Origin: Methanobacteriota archaeon | GTDB taxonomy: Archaea > Thermoplasmatota > Poseidoniia > Poseidoniales > Poseidoniaceae | Assembly (NCBI GenBank): GCA_011525095.1 | Contig: WTIV01000227.1 | Location: 1-8,640 of the forward strand | Direction of reading: 5' to 3' | DNA length: 8,640 bases | Shown: piece after piece, positions 1-6,634 of the stretch | Layout: the number at the start of each line of letters is the position of its first letter | How positions within the stretch are numbered: position 1 is the first letter of the stretch | Notes under the pieces: generated by a model | What the model saw: only the letters and a program-made list of their open reading frames with translations | Databases searched by the model: none | Told to the model about the DNA's origin: nothing | Made by a program: the position numbers and the translations under genes

Positions 1-727
1 TCCATGCTGCTCTTGCAGAGTGACCGGGCAGCAAAGTTCTCCACATACGTGGAATCCTGCCCGGTGTGATTAGGTTGACTTGGTCAACAATTGCTGTAGT
101 GCATGTTTTTCCAAATGTGTGGTACCACTCCGGGTTTTCTGATAGTGAATTGAGCCTATCGCAAAGGGCGTTAAACAGTGCCTTGTCTTTGCCAGGAGGT
201 GTTTGAACTCTGAATAGGTGCACCTTGTGGTTGCGAGCATTTGTTCTCAGGTGTAGAGCATCTTTTTCTGTAGCAACAAGGAGATACAATTCGTATGCTC
301 TCCATAATCCCTTCCAAGGATGATATCTTTCACCAACTTCCCTTCTAGTCTCGAAAGAGAACGTAATGAATTGACCGTCTTTGAATTCGAAAGTGAGCAT
401 TGTGTGAGCTAAACCTTTGATTTTGTGAAAGTGGTCGATAACGAACCATACATCCGCTATTTCATCGATGTCAACTTTTGTGTTGATCCACTTTGAGTCG
501 TGCTCTCGCTTATTTTTCCAAGAAAAATCTCTCACGTTTTTCAGAGTCACCTTACTTCCTTTGAAAGAGGCAGAAGCATGCTCTGCACAATCGTCTACCC
601 ATTCCAAATCGAGCCTCGGCTCTAGTGCCTTGAGGCGAACATATCGCTTCCACATCGCGTTTACAAACATTGCAAGTAAGCCGGTGCCGCTGAGAATCAT
701 TACCCAGAAAGCGATGGTTTGTAGCAA
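1..727 (-). CDS. DUF4105 (Lnb N-terminal-like) membrane-anchored protein, partial (C-terminus beyond window)
   Basis: An open frame of 242 codons runs off the left edge. From TTG at 727 the product begins with a hydrophobic segment (about residues 4-25) ending in WKRY, which suggests a signal anchor. Residues about 60-217 match the DUF4105 pattern as I know it: NVRDFSW (64-70), a GLAHTM block with His108, TFEFKDGQFITFSFETRRE (112-130), LWRAYELYLL, LHLRTN (158-163) and the late WYHTFGKTCTT block with Cys209. The conserved His and Cys suggest a papain/NlpC-P60-like fold, but activity is unproven. I chose TTG because GAGGTG lies 5 bases before it (738-733) and it keeps the whole membrane helix. 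ATG at 700 has no ribosome site and shortens the helix. The gene follows the stop of the Ig-like gene by one base, so it is probably translationally coupled. Family assignment is fairly sure; the substrate is unknown. Confidence 0.85.
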   Translation of the reverse strand, partial: MLQTIAFWVMILSGTGLLAMFVNAMWKRYVRLKALEPRLDLEWVDDCAEHASASFKGSKVTLKNVRDFSWKNKREHDSKWINTKVDIDEIADVWFVIDHFHKIKGLAHTMLTFEFKDGQFITFSFETRREVGERYHPWKGLWRAYELYLLVATEKDALHLRTNARNHKVHLFRVQTPPGKDKALFNALCDRLNSLSENPEWYHTFGKTCTTAIVDQVNLITPGRIPRMWRTLLPGHSARAAW

Positions 728-728
728 A

Positions 729-1985
729 TCACCACCTCTTCCACATCATTGAGGCTCGGTCCCACCAGTCGAGTTCTCCATTCTCATGCTTTCTCCAAAG
801 CATGCCATTCTCATCGGTATGAGTCGGAAGACCTTCTGCGTCAGGTTCACCCATTTCATCGAGTAGCCCACCAAACAGTTCATCGTCCTGCGGGCTTCTC
901 ATCATCAGGACAAATACCGCAATACCTAGGACTAGGGATAGAACCACAATCCCCCAAATTCCTACACTTGATGTCTCGGTCTCCGAGCCCTTGGACTGAG
1001 CAGGAGCATCCTCGTCTTGGACTGATGAATCAGTCGAAGGCATTCGGATTAGCATTGCACCATTTGTTGTGCTAATCTCTTCATCATTGGTCACGGTCAG
1101 AAGTATCTTGTAGACTCCAGACTCCCATTTTGAGCAGTCTAGAATGCTAGTATTTGCTGACATTCCAATCGAAGGAGTAATTCTCCACTCCTTGAGGTAT
1201 TCTGTATGGTCTTCACCAGTTGTTGCAACGTGTGTAATGGTACAAGGTGTTCCAATTTGCGCATCATTACCATTGATCTCGATAGAGAATGTTGGCGGAG
1301 GCTTGTTGACAATAACAAGTTCAAGGGTGTCGCTAGTTGTTTGACCTAGGCCGTTTTGATAAGTTTCTGTAATGATGTAGTTACCTGCAGGCCAATTGCT
1401 ACAATCCAAAACTTGGTCGGTGTCAAGGACAGTAAATGGTGTACCGATAATCGAACGAGTACCTTCGAAATTCCACCTAGGGCCTGTTTCATCAATGAAA
1501 TCCCTAGTTATTTCACAATCATCACCAGTTTGCATTATCTCCGAGCCTGATAGGATTAGGTCGATTGAAGGCGTTGCCAAAGCGGGACTCAGATCGAAAA
1601 TTCCCAAGTCCACATATTTGAGCAGTCGTCCGTCAGAATCGCTAATTTCCAACCCAAGATGGTGTTCGCCGGCTGCCCATGAATCGTATGTTAGAGAAGC
1701 ATTTTCTTGGTTTTCAAATGCCATTAGTGCTTCTTCGTAAACAGTAAATCCAGAGTGATCCCCAATCAATGTCAAAGTCAAATCAACCCACTGGTTGGTC
1801 GAATTGATTACGACAACCACGCGAATTGCATCCATCATGCCGTCCTGATTGCTATCTAGGCTATCATTTCTCAAAGCAACCAAACTTAATCCAGCCTCAT
1901 CAAATGGGTCTGATTCCTCTTCAGCAGAAACGTTGCCTGCGAATGATAGTGAGACCATGAGGGCGATCAAAAACCACTCACGCAT
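729..1985 (-). CDS. Single-pass surface protein with two Ig-like modules and Trp-rich cytoplasmic tail
   Basis: This encodes 418 residues from ATG at 1985. Residues 1-21 form a signal peptide ending in VSA. One isolated calcium-loop-like motif, DxNxDGxxD, sits at 44-52. Two related beta-sandwich modules follow. Each has a Cys pair about 37 residues apart (C157/C195 and C248/C284) and the second Cys lies in an LDCSxWxxGxY motif, as in Ig/PKD-like folds. A Ser/Glu/Asp linker (317-340) leads to a transmembrane helix at about 342-363. An inside tail of about 55 residues ends in a Trp-rich motif (385-418). A GTG at 1994 is in frame, but it lies inside the perfect ribosome site AGGAGGTGAT, so ATG is preferred. 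The gene overlaps the preceding stop by 8 bases. I recognise no enzyme motif; a structural or sensing role is only a guess. Confidence 0.9.
   Translation of the reverse strand: MREWFLIALMVSLSFAGNVSAEEESDPFDEAGLSLVALRNDSLDSNQDGMMDAIRVVVVINSTNQWVDLTLTLIGDHSGFTVYEEALMAFENQENASLTYDSWAAGEHHLGLEISDSDGRLLKYVDLGIFDLSPALATPSIDLILSGSEIMQTGDDCEITRDFIDETGPRWNFEGTRSIIGTPFTVLDTDQVLDCSNWPAGNYIITETYQNGLGQTTSDTLELVIVNKPPPTFSIEINGNDAQIGTPCTITHVATTGEDHTEYLKEWRITPSIGMSANTSILDCSKWESGVYKILLTVTNDEEISTTNGAMLIRMPSTDSSVQDEDAPAQSKGSETETSSVGIWGIVVLSLVLGIAVFVLMMRSPQDDELFGGLLDEMGEPDAEGLPTHTDENGMLWRKHENGELDWWDRASMMWKRW
733..738 (-). promoter_or_regulatory. Shine-Dalgarno deciding the TTG start of the DUF4105 gene
   Basis: GAGGTG on the minus strand lies five bases upstream of TTG at 727, within the last codons of the Ig-like gene. 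The alternative ATG at 700 is preceded by a pyrimidine-rich stretch without such a site. This supports TTG as the start. Confidence 0.6.
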
Positions 1986-4428
1986 TTGAATCACCTCCTG
2001 AAGCCTCTTCAGCGATGCCCTTCTCCAATGAAGAAACAGAACGAGAGTATCTTACAATCATTGCAAGAGCTGAGGAAATCAGCATCACAGTTCCAAGTAT
2101 CATGTATGTTAACCAACTAGAAGCAGGCTCTTCTCCCATTATTGAGAAGGCAGCATTCCAACTTCCGTATTCGTCTGACCAGCCGTCCCCATCTGAATCG
2201 ATACAGCCCTGTACATCTCGAGTTGATGTACCGGCTACTTCTGGGCAATCGTCTCTCTTAGCACCCATTGGAACGTCGCCAAACCCGTCTTCATCGCTGT
2301 CTTGCCATTGAAGCCTGTCAGTTGGGAATGCGTCTGCTTGTCCCCACGGTGAGGCAAGCCAGTTTTGTGATGGGTCAGACCATCCGTCACCGTCCGAATC
2401 TCTGCAACCTAATCGGTCGAAGAATGATTGACCTCTTTCATTGGGGCAGGCATCTCCTTCATGGCCGTCGGAATTATCTCCAAATCCGTCACCATCCAAA
2501 TCACGCCACTGCGTAGGCTCATGCGGGAATCTATCTCCCTGGTCAGACCAACCATCTCCATCGGTGTCATGACAGCCCCATCGGTCACCACCCTCGGTTG
2601 GTCCCTTGGAAGTACCTGGTACATCTGGACAAACATCCGCAGTAGTTCCCTTTGGATTATCTCCTCTACCATCACCATCTCTGTCATGCCATTGAGTCTC
2701 ATCAGCCGGCCAAGCGTCTGCTAATCCACCCGGACTTGCTAACCAGTGAGTAGTAGGGTCTGACCAACCATCCCCGTCAGAATCAGGACAACCCCACCTA
2801 TCCATGGCAGAGTTGCCTTCTGTAGCAACACAGCCATCTCCTCTCCAGGCAGGCCTCCAGGTTTCACCATCGAAATATTCGAGGTTGTCACCATAGCCGT
2901 CATCGTCTGTATCATACCACTGGGTTTCATCTTCAGGGAAGGCATCTGCAAACCCATCAGGGTGAGAAATCCACCAATCGTCAGGGTTGGAAAATCCATC
3001 CATATCAGAATCCAAACAACCGAACCTATCCGACCAACTAATCCAGCCGCTTTCGACTTCTTCGACTGTGCTGTGAGGACAAACGTCTCCCTCATATCCC
3101 TCTAGGTTGTCTCCATAGCCGTCACCATCAGTATCTCTGTACTGGCTAGGGACCAATGGGAAGTCATCGACTTGAGTAGCCCCGTAGGAATTATTGTCCC
3201 CCCAACCGTCACCGTCTGTGTCAAGCCACTGGGTTGGATTATCCGGGAAATCATCTACCTGTAGAGCTCCTTCGCTTTGGTTATCACCCCAACCATCACC
3301 GTCCATATCTGACCACTGGGTTGGGTTATCAGGGAATGCGTCTGCTCCTTCTTTTGCAGTCCAATTTGAATCTGGGTTGGACCATCCATCACTATCTGCG
3401 TCGGGGCAACCAAATCTATCTTCGACTGAGTAACCTGTAATGAATGGGCATGCATCAGGCTCTGTGGCGTTAGAATACCAGACACCAATTGACCAATTCA
3501 TCCGTGTATCGTTCCATGAACCATCTGCCCAATTATCTCCAAAGCCATCGCCGTCAGTGTCATTCCACTGGCTTGCGATAAACGGGAAAGCATCAGCTGA
3601 GCCATTTGGATGAGCAAACCATGGTTCTACTCCATCAAGGCCTCCGGGATCAGCATCAGACCATCCATCTCCATCCGAATCAAGACAACCAAAGCGGTCA
3701 AGTTCGGAATACCCTCTGCGGTAAGGGCAGTGGTCGGGTTCGAACCCGTTGAGATTATCTCCAAAGCCATCATTGTCAGAGTCAATCCACTGAGATGGTT
3801 GGGTTGGGAAGGCGTCTGCTCCATTGTTTGTTGTCCAACCTTCATCCGGGTCAGACCAGCCATCGGAATCGGTATCTATGCACCCGAGTCTGTCGTTTGT
3901 GGATGTGCCAGGGGTAAGGTCACAATCGTCCTCGTTGTCTATGAATCCGTCCTCATCGGTGTCTCTGTTGTCTTGATTTAGTGAAGGGGTAAGTGTGTAA
4001 TCTAGGCCATCATTACACCAACTATCCTTACCTTTGATTTTGACATAAACCCAACCTGGGGCAGGCATTGTAGTGGATAATGTTGTGGAAGATCCTGCAT
4101 CGCTCATCGCTTGGCTGGCAACTTGTGCACCATTAGAATCGTGTATCGAAAAATCGGCTTCCCAACCGTCTCCAGGACACCACCATGCTCCGTTATTCAT
4201 CGAACCGGAGAATCCAACTTGAACGATGTCTCCTTTGTATGCGTAAATCTTCCACCAGTCAACTTCATCGTTAGGAGAACATCCATCATCATAGCAAACA
4301 TATCCGTTGGTTGATACCCCGTTTGTGAGTACATTCGCTGTAGATGTATCATCATCAGCGCTTACCGCTGGTAGAAAAGTCAAGAGCGACACTGCGAGGA
4401 AGCACACCACCCACTGCTCCGCGCGCAT
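1978..4428 (-). CDS. Large secreted calcium-loop (thrombospondin type 3-like) repeat protein with C-terminal membrane anchor
   Basis: The product has 816 residues. Residues 1-24 form a signal peptide ending in VSA. Residues about 28-150 form a domain with four Cys (45, 50, 84, 138) and the NDEVDWWKIYAYKGD-type pattern of pre-peptidase C-terminal (PPC)-like beta sandwiches. Residues 156-752 hold 18 DxDxDGxxD/N loops of the thrombospondin type 3 kind, which should bind many calcium ions and give a stiff rod. A helix at about 771-793 anchors the protein, leaving a tail of about 20 residues inside. There are many N-glycosylation sequons, for instance at 275, 289, 306, 311, 320, 355 and 412. I see no catalytic motif; adhesion, spacing or cell-cover function is inference. 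The start ATG lacks a ribosome site; an upstream ATG at 4438 is out of frame. It is the first gene of a three-gene minus-strand operon. Confidence 0.96.
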   Translation of the reverse strand: MRAEQWVVCFLAVSLLTFLPAVSADDDTSTANVLTNGVSTNGYVCYDDGCSPNDEVDWWKIYAYKGDIVQVGFSGSMNNGAWWCPGDGWEADFSIHDSNGAQVASQAMSDAGSSTTLSTTMPAPGWVYVKIKGKDSWCNDGLDYTLTPSLNQDNRDTDEDGFIDNEDDCDLTPGTSTNDRLGCIDTDSDGWSDPDEGWTTNNGADAFPTQPSQWIDSDNDGFGDNLNGFEPDHCPYRRGYSELDRFGCLDSDGDGWSDADPGGLDGVEPWFAHPNGSADAFPFIASQWNDTDGDGFGDNWADGSWNDTRMNWSIGVWYSNATEPDACPFITGYSVEDRFGCPDADSDGWSNPDSNWTAKEGADAFPDNPTQWSDMDGDGWGDNQSEGALQVDDFPDNPTQWLDTDGDGWGDNNSYGATQVDDFPLVPSQYRDTDGDGYGDNLEGYEGDVCPHSTVEEVESGWISWSDRFGCLDSDMDGFSNPDDWWISHPDGFADAFPEDETQWYDTDDDGYGDNLEYFDGETWRPAWRGDGCVATEGNSAMDRWGCPDSDGDGWSDPTTHWLASPGGLADAWPADETQWHDRDGDGRGDNPKGTTADVCPDVPGTSKGPTEGGDRWGCHDTDGDGWSDQGDRFPHEPTQWRDLDGDGFGDNSDGHEGDACPNERGQSFFDRLGCRDSDGDGWSDPSQNWLASPWGQADAFPTDRLQWQDSDEDGFGDVPMGAKRDDCPEVAGTSTRDVQGCIDSDGDGWSDEYGSWNAAFSIMGEEPASSWLTYMILGTVMLISSALAMIVRYSRSVSSLEKGIAEEASGGDSNA
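1990..1999 (-). promoter_or_regulatory. Perfect Shine-Dalgarno of the Ig-like gene, inside the end of the upstream gene
   Basis: On the minus strand this reads AGGAGGTGAT, four bases before ATG at 1985. It matches the complement of a typical archaeal/bacterial 16S rRNA 3' end. It lies inside the last codons of the calcium-loop protein gene, where it encodes Gly-Gly-Asp, so the second gene is probably translated from the same mRNA with coupling. It decides the start codon. Confidence 0.85.
2173..3963 (-). repeat. Array of 18 Asp-rich calcium-loop repeats of two alternating kinds
   Basis: This covers residues 156-752 of the large surface protein. Type A loops read xGCxDSDGDGWSD (starting near 181, 246, 339, 469, 545, 617, 673 and 740). 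Type B loops read QWxDxDGDGFGDN (near 213, 287, 371, 400, 429, 503, 579, 640 and 707), with a B-like loop at 156. They alternate A-B except for three B loops in a row at 371-441. Between loops lie DAFPxxPxQW linkers and DxCPxxxGxSxxDRxGC segments. Every A loop carries a Cys paired in sequence with a DxC Cys upstream, giving eight pairs. The array is coding and protein-level, not a CRISPR. Confidence 0.95.
3145..3318 (-). repeat. Tandem duplication of an 87-bp (29-residue) repeat unit
   Basis: Residues 371-399 and 400-428 are adjacent 29-residue copies, each reading QWxDxDGDGWGDN followed by a linker ending in VDDFPxxPx. The DNA of the two copies (3232-3318 and 3145-3231) is also clearly similar, for example CCACTGGGTTGG and CACCGTC blocks at matching places. 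This points to a fairly recent in-frame duplication. A third B loop starts right after it. Confidence 0.8.
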
Positions 4429-4502
4429 GTGTGCGCATGAAGGCTGTTAGTTTTCAAAACAACGCAAGATTAGTGTTCTAGCTAAGCTAGAAAATATGTG
4501 AT
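4429..4502 (-). promoter_or_regulatory. Upstream region of the surface operon with two palindromes and an A/T-rich box
   Basis: This 74-bp gap lies between the GT4 stop and the start of the surface operon. It holds a perfect 17-bp palindrome at 4476-4492 (TTCTAGCT-A-AGCTAGAA) and a perfect 11-bp one at 4450-4460 (GTTTT-C-AAAAC), with centres 29 bp apart. On the minus strand CATATTTT (4499-4492) is a possible TATA box that touches the larger palindrome; it would place a start near 4469 and a leader of about 40 bases. No ribosome site precedes ATG at 4428. The promoter is inferred; the palindromes are seen directly. Confidence 0.45.
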
Positions 4503-5777
4503 TTATTTTGATTTATTCTTTTCAATCGCTCTGTTGAAAACATCCACATAATCACTCGCATTATGCTCGTAAGTATACTTGGATAAGACTCTCTGTCTAC
4601 CTAATTCTGCTTTGGTAGAAGTCTCAGAACTTGAAAGCATATCGTTAACACAGCGCGCCAAATCTTCTGGGTCACCTCTTCTGAACAAACCACCAACAGA
4701 TTCGTCCACCATTTCTGTAAGTGGTTCTTGGTCCACTGTTGCCACCGGTGTACCACTAGCGAGTGACTCTAGAGGGATTAGGCCCTGGCCCTCGTAATAT
4801 GAAGGATAAACTACCAAATCAGCAGAACGGAAGTGTTGAGCAAGTTCATCGAAAGATAGACTTGATTGTATGTACATTGAATCTTCAATTCCCAGTTTCT
4901 TTGCGGTCTTTTCAAGACTGGATTTCATGTGACCTCTTCCAACAATCACTAATTTTGCATCTGGATTATTTTCCAAGATTTTTGGCATAGCTCTCAGCAA
5001 AGTCATGTAACCCTTCCTTGCAACTAAACGACCTACTGCAAGCAACATTGGAGTTTTGGTTTCAGGAGAATAATTCAGCGAAGCCTCATCATCACAACCG
5101 TATTGTTTTCTGATTCTTTCATGCTCCAACTGTTCTGCCTCATCATCAATATTTGGTGGGCGGAATACCTTGTGGTCACAGCCCCAGAGAATTACTTCAT
5201 AATCAAAATCATCGCTTGGCCTATACCACTCCTTGAATTCCTTTAGTGTAGATTGGGAGTTTGCAACACAGATACTAGATTCCAGTACACCAGCCCTTTC
5301 GTACTTTGAGTACCAGCCTGCAGTTGTAAGTATTGCAAGGTCATTCGGATTTTTCCATGTTGCAGATTCTTTCGCTGCTGCTGCTCTTTTTACGCCTTCT
5401 TTTTCGCCTAACCAGGAGCCGTGTAAGCAAGATACTACTGGAGCGATATTCTGTTCAAGCCAAGAGAACTCTTTGCGCTTCCAAGAGACTAAAGGAAGAT
5501 GGGCATTAATTACATCAATCGGTTTGTTTGAATGTAATTTCTTTAACGCTTTTAGAGCACTCTTACCGTAGGAACGAGTGAATGCCATTGGTAACTTAGC
5601 CCATCGAACTGGAATTACTGTTACTCCCTCTTGAGATGGAGCAGCATCTTGATGGGACCTAGTGATAATTGTCACTTCATGTCCTAACTCAACAAAGTGT
5701 CCTGCAAGGTGAAAAACCACAGAACCAATACCGCCCCAGCGTGGTGGGTATTCGCCGGACACTATGGCTATGTGCAT
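4503..5777 (-). CDS. GT4-family (GT-B fold) glycosyltransferase
   Basis: The 424-residue product starts MHIAIVSGEYPPRWGGIG, the N-terminal Rossmann half of GT-B enzymes with a glycine loop at 15-18. The C-terminal half begins with AVGRLVARKG (247-256), a typical donor-binding motif of family 4. The EX7E motif is present in YYEGQGLIPLESLASGTP (E329 and E337). There is no signal peptide or membrane helix, so it acts in the cytoplasm or at the inner membrane face, transferring a sugar from a nucleotide donor to a glycan or lipid. The exact sugar cannot be told. A TTG at 5786 is in frame, but ATG at 5777 has GGGTGAT eight bases upstream and the N-terminus then begins at the first beta strand as usual. 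It is divergent from the GT2 gene. Family assignment is firm. Confidence 0.95.
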   Translation of the reverse strand: MHIAIVSGEYPPRWGGIGSVVFHLAGHFVELGHEVTIITRSHQDAAPSQEGVTVIPVRWAKLPMAFTRSYGKSALKALKKLHSNKPIDVINAHLPLVSWKRKEFSWLEQNIAPVVSCLHGSWLGEKEGVKRAAAAKESATWKNPNDLAILTTAGWYSKYERAGVLESSICVANSQSTLKEFKEWYRPSDDFDYEVILWGCDHKVFRPPNIDDEAEQLEHERIRKQYGCDDEASLNYSPETKTPMLLAVGRLVARKGYMTLLRAMPKILENNPDAKLVIVGRGHMKSSLEKTAKKLGIEDSMYIQSSLSFDELAQHFRSADLVVYPSYYEGQGLIPLESLASGTPVATVDQEPLTEMVDESVGGLFRRGDPEDLARCVNDMLSSSETSTKAELGRQRVLSKYTYEHNASDYVDVFNRAIEKNKSK

Positions 5778-5860
5778 GTCGAACAATCACCCGACTTCGT
5801 CTTGTGCTAAATAATCCAACGGATAGGTGCCTTCAAATCAAATCCTTCAGTCCACGATGT
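5778..5860. promoter_or_regulatory. Divergent promoter region between the GT4 and GT2 genes
   Basis: These 83 bases must hold signals for both glycosyltransferase genes unless one is read from further away. For the plus strand, CTAAATAAT (5807-5815) is a plausible TATA box about 50 bases before ATG at 5861; a weaker A/T run, TCAAATCAAATCC (5833-5845), would fit a leaderless transcript because no ribosome site precedes that ATG. For the minus strand, GGGTGAT (5792-5786) is the ribosome site of the GT4 gene. The promoter calls rest on position and composition only. Confidence 0.4.
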
Positions 5861-6634
5861 ATGGCCGACAAGTTACCAGTCTCTGTCACCATCATCCTTC
5901 CCACTAGGAACGAGGAAGAAGCCCTTGGACCTACGGTGGACTCCATCCCAAGGGATTGGTGTGATGAACTCGAGATCATGATCGTAGACGGTAGCTCTAC
6001 AGACAAAACTCGAGAAATTGCCCTTGAAAAGGGAATTCGAGTTCATTTGGAGCCGAGAAAAGGCTATGGTAGAGCCTACAGAACTGGTTTCGTCGTTGCG
6101 AAGGGAGATATCATCGTAACAATGGATGCAGACTGTACTTATCCTGCTGAAGTGGTTCCTGAATTAGTCAAGAAATTGATCGATGAGGATTTAGATTTCA
6201 TCACTTGTGATCGACTCACACTGGCTGAGGAAGGCTCGATGTCTGGCTTGCACGGATTTGGCAACTGGATGTTATCATTCAACGCAAGGCTTGCATTCGG
6301 ATATGGAATAAAAGACTCCCAATCCGGAATGTGGGTATTCAGAAAGTCGATTTTCGACAATGAGAAGATGCGCCCCACAAATGATGGAATGCCGCTCTCT
6401 GAAGAAATGAAAATCCTAGCACGTCGCGTACTTGGTAAGAAAAAGGCAATCGAAGTTTCAGTACCATATAGGCCAAGAGTTGGTGAAGCAGAAATTCACA
6501 CATGGGGAGACGGATGGAAAAATCTGAAATTCATCTGGGCCAAGAGGTTCGGACTAAACAGGACAAGAACTGAATGGGGTCCACTCGATGACAACCCTGA
6601 TTCTCTAAACGGAGATATTCCTGAACAAAAGTAA
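5861..6634 (+). CDS. GT2-family glycosyltransferase, dolichol-phosphate mannose/glucose synthase-like
   Basis: This encodes 257 residues. VSVTIILPTRNEEEALGPTV opens the GT-A fold, IVDGSSTDKT (41-50) is the nucleotide-binding strand and loop, and MDADCTYP holds the metal-binding DxD-type motif (D89, D91). KDSQSGMWVFRK (151-162) and EEMKILARRV (181-190) are the acceptor and catalytic regions typical of DPM1-like enzymes, and YRPRVGEAEI follows. There is no membrane helix, which fits the soluble, membrane-associated class. The likely reaction is transfer of a hexose from a nucleotide sugar to a polyprenyl (dolichyl) phosphate for glycosylation outside the cell. The open frame extends upstream to 5669, but the extra part overlaps the GT4 gene and is not GT-like, so ATG at 5861 is chosen. 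Sugar specificity cannot be read from sequence. Confidence 0.93.
   Translation: MADKLPVSVTIILPTRNEEEALGPTVDSIPRDWCDELEIMIVDGSSTDKTREIALEKGIRVHLEPRKGYGRAYRTGFVVAKGDIIVTMDADCTYPAEVVPELVKKLIDEDLDFITCDRLTLAEEGSMSGLHGFGNWMLSFNARLAFGYGIKDSQSGMWVFRKSIFDNEKMRPTNDGMPLSEEMKILARRVLGKKKAIEVSVPYRPRVGEAEIHTWGDGWKNLKFIWAKRFGLNRTRTEWGPLDDNPDSLNGDIPEQK

Noticed and set aside
1986..1994. GTG start three codons upstream for the Ig-like protein
   Set aside because: The GTG is part of the AGGAGGTGAT ribosome site that serves ATG at 1985.
2173..3963. CRISPR-like periodic DNA
   Set aside because: The repeats are imperfect, keep codon phase, vary in length and encode calcium loops; there are no identical repeats with unique spacers.
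2015..3981. Several plus- and minus-strand open frames of 80-120 codons across the repeat array
   Set aside because: They are shadows of the repetitive Asp/Gly coding DNA; their translations are low-complexity and lie entirely within the well-supported 816-residue gene.
5778..5786. TTG start three codons upstream for the GT4 protein
   Set aside because: It lies directly against GGGTGAT with no spacing; ATG at 5777 has eight bases and gives the usual N-terminus.
5669..5860. 64-codon N-terminal extension of the GT2 frame
   Set aside because: It overlaps the GT4 gene on the other strand, looks non-protein-like in composition, and the GT-A fold begins right after ATG at 5861.
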